Positions 41,232 through 50,236 of a stretch of DNA of 64,000 bases are shown here, in pieces. The stretch lies in the NCBI RefSeq assembly GCF_013388355.1, contig NZ_CP058246.1, positions 682,001-746,000 on the forward strand, read 5' to 3'. The notes under the pieces are model-generated. The model did not search any database and was not told the origin of the DNA. It saw only the letters and a list, made by a program, of their open reading frames with translations. The position numbers were made by a program, and so were the translations under genes. Numbering within the stretch: the first letter of the stretch is position 1; the number at the start of each line of letters is the position of its first letter. The stretch comes from Flavobacterium sp. LPB0248 (GTDB lineage Bacteria > Bacteroidota > Bacteroidia > Flavobacteriales > Flavobacteriaceae).

Positions 41232-42122
41232 ATGAACGAAACACTGAAGAGAACCATTTCTGGTGCTGTTTATATCGCTTTATTATTAACTTCAATATTG
41301 TTTTCTACTGAAAGCTTCATTACTCTTTTTGGCGTTTTCTTAATTATTACGATATATGAATTTTCTAATATAGTAAACCTGAATAAAGTGTTTTCTATAC
41401 TTTTTGGAATTCTGATTTATTCGACCACTATTCTAGTAAGTCATTACAATAAACAGACAAGCAAATTCTTAAACGATACTTTTAATTCCAACATAAACCT
41501 TGAAGTTAACATTAAACAGCTGGACTTAATTCTTCTTGCTGTTACTATTGTTGTATCAATAAAATGTATCATATTCTTATTTTATGATTCTATTCAGAAA
41601 ATAAGCACTTCTTCAAAGTATTTATATCTTCTTGGATACATTACCCTTCCATTTATTTTTATTGTAAAAATCTCTTTTGGAACAAATGATTATAATCCGA
41701 AAATCATCTTAGGATTATTTGTTTTAATCTGGACCAACGATACTTTTGCCTATCTCGTTGGAAAATCAATGGGAAAACACAAATTATTCGAGAGAGTTTC
41801 TCCTAAAAAAACAATCGAAGGTTTTCTTGGCGGGGTTGTTTTTGCAGCTTTTGCCGGCTTTTTGATTTCTAAACTCTACATTCAGCCTAAGCCTGAATTT
41901 AGCAACACATCGATCTTAATTTGGACGATTATCGCATTAATTGTGAGCATATTTGGTACTATTGGAGATTTAATAGAATCCAAATTTAAACGAATTGCTG
42001 GCATAAAAGACAGCGGTTCGATAATGCCAGGCCACGGAGGTATTTTAGATCGATTAGATAGTGTTATATTTGTAGCACCAATTATATTTTTATTTTATCA
42101 AATTTTATATTATGTTTCATAA
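41232..42122 (+). CDS. cdsA: Phosphatidate cytidylyltransferase (CDP-diglyceride synthase)
   Basis: Makes CDP-diacylglycerol from phosphatidate and CTP in the inner membrane. 296 residues, about eight helices, with the family signature near the C-terminus: SKFKRIAGIKDSGSIMPGHG followed by GILDRLDS. Its last 11 bases overlap the psd start, and the product is the precursor for phosphatidylserine, the substrate of psd. Confidence 0.96.
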   Translation: MNETLKRTISGAVYIALLLTSILFSTESFITLFGVFLIITIYEFSNIVNLNKVFSILFGILIYSTTILVSHYNKQTSKFLNDTFNSNINLEVNIKQLDLILLAVTIVVSIKCIIFLFYDSIQKISTSSKYLYLLGYITLPFIFIVKISFGTNDYNPKIILGLFVLIWTNDTFAYLVGKSMGKHKLFERVSPKKTIEGFLGGVVFAAFAGFLISKLYIQPKPEFSNTSILIWTIIALIVSIFGTIGDLIESKFKRIAGIKDSGSIMPGHGGILDRLDSVIFVAPIIFLFYQILYYVS

Positions 42123-42765
42123 AGAGGGAGGCCCGTCCATTTTATTAGGTACTGTATTTACTGTAGCTGTACTTTTAATTGCTGAAAGATTTATAGATAT
42201 CAATTGGCTTAGAATGCTTGTTCAAATTGCAGCGCTTGTGATTTTGATTATTATTTTACAATTCTTCAGAAACCCGAAGAGAATTGCAGTTAGAAACAGC
42301 GATCATATCCTAGCTCCAGTTGATGGAAAAGTGGTGGTGATCGAAGAAGTTTATGAAGGAGAATATTTTAAAGATAAACGTTTACAGGTTTCTATTTTTA
42401 TGTCGCCAATCAATGTGCACGTAACACGTTACGCAATGGATGGTATTATTAAATTTAGCAAATACCACCCAGGTAAATTCTTAGTGGCTTGGCACCCAAA
42501 AGCGAGTGAAGAAAACGAAAGAACTACTGTAGTAATCGAAAACGAAACTTTTGGTGCTGTTCTATACAGACAAATTGCAGGAGCTTTGGCTCGCCGAATT
42601 GTTAACTACGCTAAAGAAGGAATGCAAGTTGTACAAGGAACTGATGCTGGTTTTATTAAATTTGGTTCAAGAGTAGATTTATTTTTACCTTTAGGTACAC
42701 CAATCAATGTTGAGTTGAATCAAAAAGCGATTGGAGGAAAAACAATTATTGCTACAAAAGCATAA
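42112..42765 (+). CDS. psd: Phosphatidylserine decarboxylase proenzyme
   Basis: Makes phosphatidylethanolamine. The 217-residue short (archaeal-type) form has a membrane helix near the N-terminus, FMSPINVHVTRYAMDG, and the self-cleavage site GFIKFGSRVDLFLPLG, where FGS replaces the LGST of the long form; the Ser becomes the pyruvoyl group. The gene overlaps cdsA and abuts the next one (stop and start are adjacent), so all are cotranslated. Confidence 0.95.
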   Translation: MFHKEGGPSILLGTVFTVAVLLIAERFIDINWLRMLVQIAALVILIIILQFFRNPKRIAVRNSDHILAPVDGKVVVIEEVYEGEYFKDKRLQVSIFMSPINVHVTRYAMDGIIKFSKYHPGKFLVAWHPKASEENERTTVVIENETFGAVLYRQIAGALARRIVNYAKEGMQVVQGTDAGFIKFGSRVDLFLPLGTPINVELNQKAIGGKTIIATKA

Positions 42766-43035
42766 ATGGCCGATAAAGATTTAGATATTCGCTTCGCTAA
42801 AGCCGTAGAAGCTGCTATGACAATGACTCAGGCTTCGCTGCCACAAGATGTGCAGTTAAGACTTTACGCTTTTTACAAACAAGCTACTTTTGGTACAGCA
42901 GTCTACAATCAATCTGAAAATTTTGATTTGCGAAATGCTTTTAAAACCAATGCTTGGATGCAGATTAGCCATATGTCTGTAGACGAAGCCAAAGAAAATT
43001 ATATCGAAATCATCAATTCATTAACATCAAAATAA
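42766..43035 (+). CDS. Acyl-CoA-binding protein
   Basis: An 89-residue four-helix protein: DIRFAKAVEAAMTMTQASLP, LRLYAFYKQATFGTAVYNQ with the conserved YKQAT, AFKTNAWMQISHMSVDEAKE, YIEIINSL. It binds long-chain acyl-CoA in the cytosol. ACBP is common in eukaryotes but patchy in bacteria. Placed directly behind psd, it probably supplies or protects acyl-CoA for phospholipid synthesis. Confidence 0.93.
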   Translation: MADKDLDIRFAKAVEAAMTMTQASLPQDVQLRLYAFYKQATFGTAVYNQSENFDLRNAFKTNAWMQISHMSVDEAKENYIEIINSLTSK

Positions 43036-43042
43036 AAACATT

Positions 43043-43822
43043 ATGAAGAAAAACGTTGTTCTTTTCAGCACTTTAGCTTCATTTTTACTATTATTTTCCT
43101 GTAAAGAAGATAAGCTGGTTGAAGTAGTTGAAGTTCCTCTTCCAACAAAAGAAGAAAAAATAACTATTGGTTCACCAAATGATGTTAAAGCCGATCCTGG
43201 TTCTTTTGAAATGACAAAACTGCCATTTAATTATGATGCACTTGCCCCAGACATTAGAACTCTGACTTTAGAAACACATTATTCTAAACATTATTTGTCA
43301 TACACCAACGCTTTTAATAAAGAAATTGTATCGACTGAGTTTGAGAATATGCCTATTGAAGACATTTTAAAGAAAATGCCTCTTACGAATTTAAAACTTC
43401 GTCAGAATGCAGGTGGATATTACAATCATACTTTGTATTTTAACATTCTGACTCCAAAAGAGCAGACACCAAAAGATACTCTCGCAGGTTCTATTGATAA
43501 AGAATTTGGTTCTTTTAATAATCTGACGAATCAATTTAAAGCACAGTCAGAAAAGCAATTTGGTTCTGGATGGGTTTGGTTGGTTGTAGACCGTTATGGC
43601 AAATTACAAATTACCACAACAGACAATCAAGATAATCCGTTAATGAAAAACGCCTTGATTCCAGGAACTCCAATTATGGGAATTGATCTTTGGGAACATG
43701 CCTATTATTTAGATTATCAAAATCGTAAAGGCAGCTATATTGATGCCTTTTACAATCATATAAATTGGGAAAAAGTAAACGAATATTACGTTGAAGCACT
43801 CAAAAAGGTTAAAAAAGTATAG
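43043..43822 (+). CDS. Lipoprotein superoxide dismutase, Mn-type
   Basis: A 259-residue Fe/Mn SOD with a lipoprotein signal (LASFLLLFSCKED, Cys about residue 20), hence attached to a membrane facing the periplasm or outside. Family residues: LETHYSKHYLSYTNAF, NAGGYYNHTLYFNIL, GSGWVWLVVD and the metal-binding DLWEHAYYLDYQNRKGSYID. AGG before the Asn-His pair and Gln in DNQDNPLM are Mn-type marks, against AAQ and Ala in Fe-type. A short tail of 40 residues precedes the catalytic domain. Last gene of the lipid operon; terminator at 43828-43853. Confidence 0.9.
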   Translation: MKKNVVLFSTLASFLLLFSCKEDKLVEVVEVPLPTKEEKITIGSPNDVKADPGSFEMTKLPFNYDALAPDIRTLTLETHYSKHYLSYTNAFNKEIVSTEFENMPIEDILKKMPLTNLKLRQNAGGYYNHTLYFNILTPKEQTPKDTLAGSIDKEFGSFNNLTNQFKAQSEKQFGSGWVWLVVDRYGKLQITTTDNQDNPLMKNALIPGTPIMGIDLWEHAYYLDYQNRKGSYIDAFYNHINWEKVNEYYVEALKKVKKV

Positions 43823-43827
43823 AAAAG

Positions 43828-43858
43828 AAGCTGATACAAGTAAGTATCAGCTTTTTTT
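43828..43858 (+). terminator. Terminator after the SOD gene
   Basis: AAGCTGATAC (43828-43837), loop AAGTAA, GTATCAGCTT (43844-43853), then T-run. Confidence 0.92.
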
Positions 43859-43887
43859 TATACCTTTTAGGTACTTAAACGAAGATC

Positions 43888-44946
43888 ATGAAAGATATTG
43901 CCAATCGTTTTACAGAAAATCCTTTATTGTCGCCATCTGATATACCGCCCAGCAGAGAAGGTTTAGAAATCACCTGTCTGTTGAATCCTGGCGTGTTTCA
44001 GTTTCAAAATAAAACATGGCTGGCAGTACGCGTTGCAGAAAGACCAAAACAAGTTGAAAACATCATCTCATTCCCAATCTTAACAGAAGCAGGAACCATT
44101 CAAATTATCGAAATTTTAAAAGATCATCCTGAACTTATTGCAACAGATGCTCGAGTAATTAACTATCAAGGAATTGATTACCTAACTACTTTATCTCATA
44201 TTCGATTATTGTGCAGTGAAGACGGAAAACGGTTTTATGAACCTGAAAATTATCCGCATTTGGTTGGCGAAGGAATATTAGAAACTTTTGGGATCGAAGA
44301 TTGTCGTGTCTCTCTCATTGAAGGAAAATATTATCTCACTTTTACATCTGTCTCTCCTAGTGGTGTTGCCGTTGGCTTGAGAACTACTACAGATTGGAAG
44401 AATTTTCAAAAACACGGATTAATATTTCCTCCGCACAATAAAGATTGCGCCATTTTTGAAGAGAAAATCAATGGCTTATTTTACGCCTTACATCGACCAA
44501 GCAGCGTAGATATTGGCGGAAATTATATTTGGATTGCTTCTTCTCCAGATGGCATTCATTGGGGAAATCATAAATGCATTGTCAAAACCAGAAAAGAAAG
44601 CTGGGACAGCAAAAGAGTTGGTGCTGGAGCTGCTCCTATAAAAACAGAACTGGGCTGGCTTGAAATTTATCACGGAGCCAATGAATTTCACCAATATTGT
44701 CTAGGTGCTTTTTTAATGGATTTAGAAGATCCTACAAAAGTCATTTCAAGAACAGAAACTCCAATTATGTTTCCAAAAACGAGTTACGAGTTAAGCGGTT
44801 TCTTTGGAAACGTGGTTTTTACAAACGGTCATATTGTCGAACCAGACGGCGAAACACTAATCGTTTATTACGGCGCTTCAGACGAATTTGTCTGTGGTGC
44901 GACATTTTCTATTAGAGAGATTTTTTCTTTGCTTAAAAAGGTTTAA
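43888..44946 (+). CDS. Glycoside hydrolase family 130 enzyme (beta-mannoside phosphorylase-like)
   Basis: A 352-residue five-bladed propeller enzyme: NPGVFQFQNKTWLAVRVAER, SHIRLLCSEDGKRF, the likely catalytic Asp in GIEDCRVSLIEGKYYLTFTS (family norm EDPR), TTTDWKNFQKHG and YYGASDEFVCGATF. GH130 enzymes phosphorolyse or hydrolyse beta-1,2- or beta-1,4-mannosides in the cytoplasm; there is no signal peptide here. The Cys in place of Pro after ED is unusual. It shares a terminator with the convergent GH13 gene. Confidence 0.87.
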   Translation: MKDIANRFTENPLLSPSDIPPSREGLEITCLLNPGVFQFQNKTWLAVRVAERPKQVENIISFPILTEAGTIQIIEILKDHPELIATDARVINYQGIDYLTTLSHIRLLCSEDGKRFYEPENYPHLVGEGILETFGIEDCRVSLIEGKYYLTFTSVSPSGVAVGLRTTTDWKNFQKHGLIFPPHNKDCAIFEEKINGLFYALHRPSSVDIGGNYIWIASSPDGIHWGNHKCIVKTRKESWDSKRVGAGAAPIKTELGWLEIYHGANEFHQYCLGAFLMDLEDPTKVISRTETPIMFPKTSYELSGFFGNVVFTNGHIVEPDGETLIVYYGASDEFVCGATFSIREIFSLLKKV

Positions 44947-44950
44947 AAGC

Positions 44951-44990
44951 AAAAAAAACTTGCTTAGAACATTCTAAACAAGTTTTTTCT
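44951..44990. terminator. Bidirectional terminator
   Basis: AAAAAACTTG (44953-44962) pairs with CAAGTTTTTT (44979-44988); inner TTAGAA (44964-44969)/TTCTAA (44972-44977) extends the stem. Confidence 0.9.
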
Positions 44991-45006
44991 ATGATCTCAA
45001 ACATTT

Positions 45007-46878
45007 TTATTTCAATTCCAAAATCAAAGATTCTGAAGGCTGAATAGAAATTTTAGCCTCACCTACTCCATTTTGCACTTTTAGCATAAAAATTTTATTC
45101 TGATACAATTGATCTTTCATTTGATATTCTCCGTCTTTCAAATTCCATTTAGAAATAAGCGACGAAGGCACTTTCAAATTAAACTCGCTTCCTTTTTCAG
45201 AAGAAAAATTCGCAATTACAATCAGTTTCTGGCTATCAGACCAACGCGCATAAGAATAAAGCAAAGAATCATAGCCTTCATTGTTTTGTCGGTTTACGGT
45301 TTGAATTTCTTCAAAACTTCCCATTAAAGCACTGCTATTAATCGTAAAATTTAGTAAGCGTTTGTAAAAATCACGAAGCTGTTTTTCAGATTCAGAAAGC
45401 TGTCCTCCATCAAATTTACCATCATTCATCCAACGCTGATGATTTGGAACTCCGATATAATCAAAAATTGATGTTCTAGAGCGTTTTCCAAAACCAGCAT
45501 CTTCATTTCCAGCCTCTCCTACTTCTTGACCAAAATAAATCATAGTGGGCGAAGTGCTAATTGTTGCCGAAACCACCATTAAAGGTTTCCCTCTCTCTGG
45601 AGTTCCTGCAAACTCAGGACTTGCCAAACGCTGTTCATCATGATTATCCAAAAAATGCAGCATATGATGCTCGATATCTGCCATTCCGTTTTGAATTTTG
45701 GTTAATTCGTCTGGCGAAGATTTTCCGCGAATTACATCTTTCAGCTTATCATACGTTTCCACTTTATCATACAAATAATCCATTTTGCCTAAACGAATGT
45801 AATTGCGATACTCATTCGGATTATAAACTTCGGCCAATAAAAATGCATTCGGATTTTTCATTTTTATGGAAGAGTTCATATAACTCCAAAATTCGTACGG
45901 AACCATTTCTGCCATATCGTAACGGAATCCGTCCACGCCTTTTGCTGTCCAATACAACGCAATGTCTCTAAACTTTTTCCAGGAATCAGGAACATCTTGA
46001 TCTTGCCAAAAAGCAAAATGTTCTTCATACGATTTCTGGTCAAAACCGGCAGGAAGTTCAGGAAAATCTTTAGTGCCATCTGGACGCACTCCGTAATTTA
46101 CTTTTACCGTTTCGTACCAGTCGTTTTGGTCTGGTTTAATTTTACGAGAACCATTTCCTGTCCATTTAGCAGGGTTTTCGTCAAATTTCCCATCAATAAG
46201 TACATTTTTTTCTCCGTTTAAAGGAATATCTCCGTCAGGAATTTCAAAATGTTGCCTCGGAATATAATAGAAATTATTATCACGCTTATATTCAACCGTA
46301 ACATCATCATCTGCACCAAAATCTTTTACGCCTTCTGGATTTGATTTTCCTTCATATTTTCTAGCAATATGATTTGGAACAATATCGATAATCACTTTCA
46401 AACCTGCATTATGAGTACGCTTGATTAAAGCTTCAAACTCTTCTAATCGTTTTGCAGGATTTACGGCCAAATCTGGATTTACATTGTAGTAATCTTTTAC
46501 TGCATACGGAGAACCGGCACGGCCTTTTACTACTTCTGGATCATCATTTGAAATTCCATACGCTGTATAATCACGCACCAAAGCATGATGCGGAACTCCC
46601 GTATACCAAATATAGGTAACCCCTAAATCTTTTATTTCATGAAGCGCTTTATCTGTAAAATCATTAAACTTCCCTACACCATTTTCTTCAATTGTTCCCC
46701 AAGGCTTATTATTTGTATTTTTATTTCCAAATAGGCGTGTAAAAACTTGATACACTACAACTTTTTTATCAGTTGCAGTTTGCTCTTTTGCAGTACTCAT
46801 TTTTAGTTCTTTTGTTTTACAGGCCGAAAAAAGTACCGTTAATGTAATTCCGGCTGCAATTATTTTTTTAGTTATCAT
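45007..46878 (-). CDS. Alpha-amylase family (GH13) lipoprotein
   Basis: A 623-residue surface or periplasmic enzyme. Lipoprotein signal ITKKIIAAGITLTVLFSACK (lipobox LFSAC). GH13 regions: I DIVPNHIAR, II VDGFRYDMAEMVP (catalytic Asp), III FLLAEVYNP (catalytic Glu) and IV FLDNHDEQR. A C-terminal beta domain (residues about 510-623) follows. Acts on alpha-glucans or maltodextrins. The start at 46878 is chosen over a 15-codon extension because it gives the lipoprotein signal. It is not next to the SusC-like gene but could serve the same starch-type system. Confidence 0.92.
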   Translation of the reverse strand: MITKKIIAAGITLTVLFSACKTKELKMSTAKEQTATDKKVVVYQVFTRLFGNKNTNNKPWGTIEENGVGKFNDFTDKALHEIKDLGVTYIWYTGVPHHALVRDYTAYGISNDDPEVVKGRAGSPYAVKDYYNVNPDLAVNPAKRLEEFEALIKRTHNAGLKVIIDIVPNHIARKYEGKSNPEGVKDFGADDDVTVEYKRDNNFYYIPRQHFEIPDGDIPLNGEKNVLIDGKFDENPAKWTGNGSRKIKPDQNDWYETVKVNYGVRPDGTKDFPELPAGFDQKSYEEHFAFWQDQDVPDSWKKFRDIALYWTAKGVDGFRYDMAEMVPYEFWSYMNSSIKMKNPNAFLLAEVYNPNEYRNYIRLGKMDYLYDKVETYDKLKDVIRGKSSPDELTKIQNGMADIEHHMLHFLDNHDEQRLASPEFAGTPERGKPLMVVSATISTSPTMIYFGQEVGEAGNEDAGFGKRSRTSIFDYIGVPNHQRWMNDGKFDGGQLSESEKQLRDFYKRLLNFTINSSALMGSFEEIQTVNRQNNEGYDSLLYSYARWSDSQKLIVIANFSSEKGSEFNLKVPSSLISKWNLKDGEYQMKDQLYQNKIFMLKVQNGVGEAKISIQPSESLILELK

Positions 46879-47138
46879 ATATTTTGGGCTATTCTTGTCT
46901 TGTCTATCTAATTTTGATACCAAAAAGCATCAGAACAATTTCTAAAAATAGCTCATTTTTTAAAACCCCGAAAACGATTTATCTAATTTACATCCTTTTC
47001 TGTTCAAAATACAACTACTACAACGTGAGAGTTGGAGATTTTGTTGAAAAATTAAATCGCATTCAAATTCAACATTAGACTGTTAATGACTAATTATAAA
47101 TTAATGCTAATAACCGCCACAGGTTCTAACCTTTTTTA

Positions 47139-47146
47139 TAAATTTG
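47139..47146 (+). promoter_or_regulatory. -7 box TAAATTTG for the OstA-like gene
   Basis: Full match to TANNTTTG, 16 bases before the TTG start at 47163, implying a leader of only about 10 bases. Confidence 0.5.
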
Positions 47147-47162
47147 ACAAAAATTTAATCAG

Positions 47163-48842
47163 TTGAAGAAATCACTCTTTTTCATATTTATTTGCCTGTC
47201 TTTTTTAAGCGTTCAATTTACTTTCGCGCAAGCAAAAAAACCTGCACAATCTCCAAAAACAATTGTCATCGAGAATGCTGACTTTTCTGACGTGGATCAA
47301 GTTAATGTACCTGATGCACTTTTACTTACTGGAAATGTAAAAGTAAACCATGATGGAGTTGTATTAACTTGCAACAAAGCCTATTTTTTTCAAAAAGAGA
47401 ATTATCTAAAAGCATTTGGAAATGTACAATTGGTACAGGGAGATACTTTGTTTTTAAATAGTAAATACGCAGAGTATAGCGGTAATGAAAAAAAAGCTTT
47501 TGCAACAGGAAATGCGGTTCTAACTTCGCCTGATGCTACTTTACAGACTGATACTATTAATTTTGATAGAAATATTCAAGAAGCATTTTACAATACAAAA
47601 GGAACTATTGTAAACAAAGACAATACTTTGGTCAGCAAATCGGGAAGGTATTTTGTAAAAGAAAAGAAGTTTCAGTTTTTAACTGAAGTTACCATTACGA
47701 ATCCGAAATATGTAATTAAATCTAATCACTTGGATTATTACAGCAATTCTGGGCACACTTATCTTCTTGGACCTTCTACTATTACCAGTAAAGCCAATTA
47801 CATTTATACTGAGAAAGGCTTTTACGATACAAAGAAAAACTTAGCACATTTTCTTCGAAAATCATATATCAAATACGACGATCGGCGTATAGAAGGCGAT
47901 AGTTTATACTATAATCGAAATACCGAATTTGCTTCGGCAACTCGAAATGTAAAAATTACCGATTCTATCAATAAAGGAATTGTAAAAGGCCATTATGCAG
48001 AACTTTACAAACTGAAAGACTCCATGTTTGTAACCAAAAGAGCTGTCGCTGTAAATCTAGTTGAAAATGATTCGGTTTACATTCACGGACAAAAATTAAT
48101 GGTTACTGGTAAAGAAGGAGAAAGAATCCTTAGAGCTTTTAAAAATGTTCGTTTCTATAAAACAGACATGAGCGGTAAATGCGATTCTATTCATTCGAAT
48201 TCTAAAACTGCTTTAACAAAATTGATTGGAAATCCGATTCTTTGGAATGGTGACAATCAGATTACTGGAGATTTAATGCACTTAATTGGTGACAATAAGA
48301 CGAGAAAAATTGATTCTTTGAAAGTTCTAAACAACACTTTTGTCTTATCGAAGGACACGCTCGGAACCGGTTTTAATCAAGTCAAGGGACTCAATTTGTT
48401 TGGAAAATTCCGGGATGGAAAACTTCATGATGTTGATGTCATCAAAAATACCGAAGTAATTTATTATATGCGTAATGATGCCAATGAATTGATTGGTATT
48501 AATAAAAATGTCAGCAGTAAAATCAATATGATATTGGAGAATAATGCGATTGAAACCATTACGTTCTTCAATAAAGTCGATGGAGATATTTTTCCTGAGG
48601 ATGAACTTCCCGAAAATGCTCGTAAACTGCGAGGCATGAATTGGCGTGGAAACGAAAGAATAAAGTCGAAAGATGATATTTTTACCGCCGAAGAAAATGA
48701 AATGAATGAAAAACTGATTAAACAAGGTAAAGACGAAGAAGAAAAAGGTAAAAATGTTCCTTTGAAAGTCAGGAAGGAAACCTTGAATTACGATAAGAAA
48801 AACCCAGCTACTAAGACAGACACAAAAGCTAAAAGCAAGTAG
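47163..48842 (+). CDS. OstA/LptA-like exported protein (559 residues, TTG start)
   Basis: Signal peptide MKKSLFFIFICLSFLSVQFTFA. Residues about 30-230 are OstA/LptA-like strand repeats (VPDALLLTGNVKVNHDGVVL, CNKAYFFQKENYLKAFGNVQ, YAEYSGNEKKAFATGNAVLT); more repeats follow to about 470; the tail is Lys/Glu-rich. LptA moves lipopolysaccharide across the periplasm; this protein is far longer and may be the flavobacterial counterpart or a second one. The start must be TTG: no ATG gives the signal peptide, and the -7 box lies just upstream. Confidence 0.85.
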   Translation: MKKSLFFIFICLSFLSVQFTFAQAKKPAQSPKTIVIENADFSDVDQVNVPDALLLTGNVKVNHDGVVLTCNKAYFFQKENYLKAFGNVQLVQGDTLFLNSKYAEYSGNEKKAFATGNAVLTSPDATLQTDTINFDRNIQEAFYNTKGTIVNKDNTLVSKSGRYFVKEKKFQFLTEVTITNPKYVIKSNHLDYYSNSGHTYLLGPSTITSKANYIYTEKGFYDTKKNLAHFLRKSYIKYDDRRIEGDSLYYNRNTEFASATRNVKITDSINKGIVKGHYAELYKLKDSMFVTKRAVAVNLVENDSVYIHGQKLMVTGKEGERILRAFKNVRFYKTDMSGKCDSIHSNSKTALTKLIGNPILWNGDNQITGDLMHLIGDNKTRKIDSLKVLNNTFVLSKDTLGTGFNQVKGLNLFGKFRDGKLHDVDVIKNTEVIYYMRNDANELIGINKNVSSKINMILENNAIETITFFNKVDGDIFPEDELPENARKLRGMNWRGNERIKSKDDIFTAEENEMNEKLIKQGKDEEEKGKNVPLKVRKETLNYDKKNPATKTDTKAKSK

Positions 48843-48986
48843 TTTTCAGTCACAGTTACAGTTTATAGCACTTTACGATTGTTTAAACCACAAAGTTAAC
48901 TTAAGCGTAAAGTAAAAAAACTTAGAACCTTAGTACCTTCGCCACTTTGAACCTAAAAAGTTTTCAGTCGCGGTCACAGTTTACAG
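48842..48986 (+). repeat. Direct repeat of a 27-base word
   Basis: 48842-48868 and 48960-48986 both read GTTTTCAGTC, (A/G)C(A/G)GT(T/C), ACAGTTTA(T/C)AG; they flank the octamer array at 48921-48960. Confidence 0.7.
48921..48960 (+). repeat. Octamer array, five units
   Basis: CTTAGAAC, CTTAGTAC, CTTCGCCA, CTTTGAAC, CTAAAAAG in register. It joins the CTTAG and CTTTG subclasses in one array. Confidence 0.8.
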
Positions 48987-49002
48987 TTAAAAATTATAGA
49001 AG

Positions 49003-49042
49003 CTCAGAATCTTAGTATCTCAGCAACTTAGAAGCTAAAAAA
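49003..49042 (+). repeat. Octamer array ending exactly at a start codon
   Basis: CTCAGAAT, CTTAGTAT, CTCAGCAA, CTTAGAAG, CTAAAAAA, then ATG at 49043 with no gap. Confidence 0.85.
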
Positions 49043-50236
49043 ATGAATCCAGATTTTATAAAATATCAAGCGCAAACCTCTCCTTACCCACTCGGAATAG
49101 AAGTTTCGCATGCCATCGGCTCTTACATTTACGATACAGACGATAAAAAATATTTAGATTTTGTTGCCGGAGTTTCGGCTTGTACTTTAGGACATCAGCA
49201 TCCGAGAGTAAATCAAGCTATAAAAGATCAGTTAGATAAATATTCGCACGTAATGGTTTACGGAGAATATTCTCAGAGTCCAGCAGTTCAATACTGCAAA
49301 TTAATGGCTTCTCTCCTGCCTGAATCTTTAAATAAAACCTATTTAGTTAATTCAGGTACAGAAGCAATCGAAGGTTCGCTAAAATTAGCAAAACGAGTTA
49401 CAGGCCGTAGTCAGCTTATTTCTTGCCACAATGCGTATCATGGAAACACAATGGGTTCTATGAGTGTTATGGGATTTGAAGAGCGTAAACAGGCTTTTAG
49501 ACCTTTATTACCAGATGTTGATTTTATTACTTTCAATAACGAAGAAGATCTACAAAAAATAACTACTAGAACGGCAGCGATTCTTTTAGAGACCATCCAA
49601 GGTGGAGCAGGTTTTATTCAACCAGAAAACAATTTTCTCCAAAAAGTACGCAAACGCTGTGATGAGGTTGGAGCTTTAATGATTGTTGACGAAATCCAGC
49701 CAGGTTTTGGAAGAACAGGAAAACTTTTTGGTTTCCAAAATTATGATGTTGTTCCAGATATTGTAGTTATGGGAAAAGGAATGGGCGGCGGTATGCCAGT
49801 TGGTGCTTTTACTGCTTCTGCTGAAAAAATGGATCTTTTAACAGAAAATCCAAAATTAGGACATATTACCACTTTTGGTGGTCACCCTGTCATTGCGTCA
49901 GCTTGTTTGGCTACTTTGCAAGAATTAACTGAAACAAATTTAATGGCAGAAACGCTGGAGAAGGAAAAACTCTTCAGATCGCTTTTGGTACACCCTTTGA
50001 TTAAAGAAGTTAGAGGAAAAGGATTAATGCTTGCTGCTATGACAGAATCGGCAGACATTACCAACGAAGTCATTTTAACCTGTCAAGACAGAGGACTTAT
50101 TTTATTTTGGCTTTTATTTGAAGGATGTGCTATACGAATTACACCTCCTTTGACCATTTCTGAAGACGAAATTAGAGAAGGATGTGCCATTATTTTAGAG
50201 GTTATGGATGGGATAATGAAAAGGAAAAACAGCTAA
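49043..50236 (+). CDS. Class III aminotransferase (PLP-dependent)
   Basis: A 397-residue fold-type I aminotransferase. Motifs: YLDFVAGVSACTLGHQHPRV, LVNSGTEAIEGSLKLAKRVT, MIVDEIQPGFGRTGKLFGFQ (Asp to PLP nitrogen) and the PLP lysine in VVMGKGMGGGMPVGAF. Closest types are acetylornithine, 4-aminobutyrate and ornithine aminotransferases. The substrate cannot be assigned, and there are no arg genes near. The leader is an octamer array ending at the ATG. Confidence 0.9.
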   Translation: MNPDFIKYQAQTSPYPLGIEVSHAIGSYIYDTDDKKYLDFVAGVSACTLGHQHPRVNQAIKDQLDKYSHVMVYGEYSQSPAVQYCKLMASLLPESLNKTYLVNSGTEAIEGSLKLAKRVTGRSQLISCHNAYHGNTMGSMSVMGFEERKQAFRPLLPDVDFITFNNEEDLQKITTRTAAILLETIQGGAGFIQPENNFLQKVRKRCDEVGALMIVDEIQPGFGRTGKLFGFQNYDVVPDIVVMGKGMGGGMPVGAFTASAEKMDLLTENPKLGHITTFGGHPVIASACLATLQELTETNLMAETLEKEKLFRSLLVHPLIKEVRGKGLMLAAMTESADITNEVILTCQDRGLILFWLLFEGCAIRITPPLTISEDEIREGCAIILEVMDGIMKRKNS

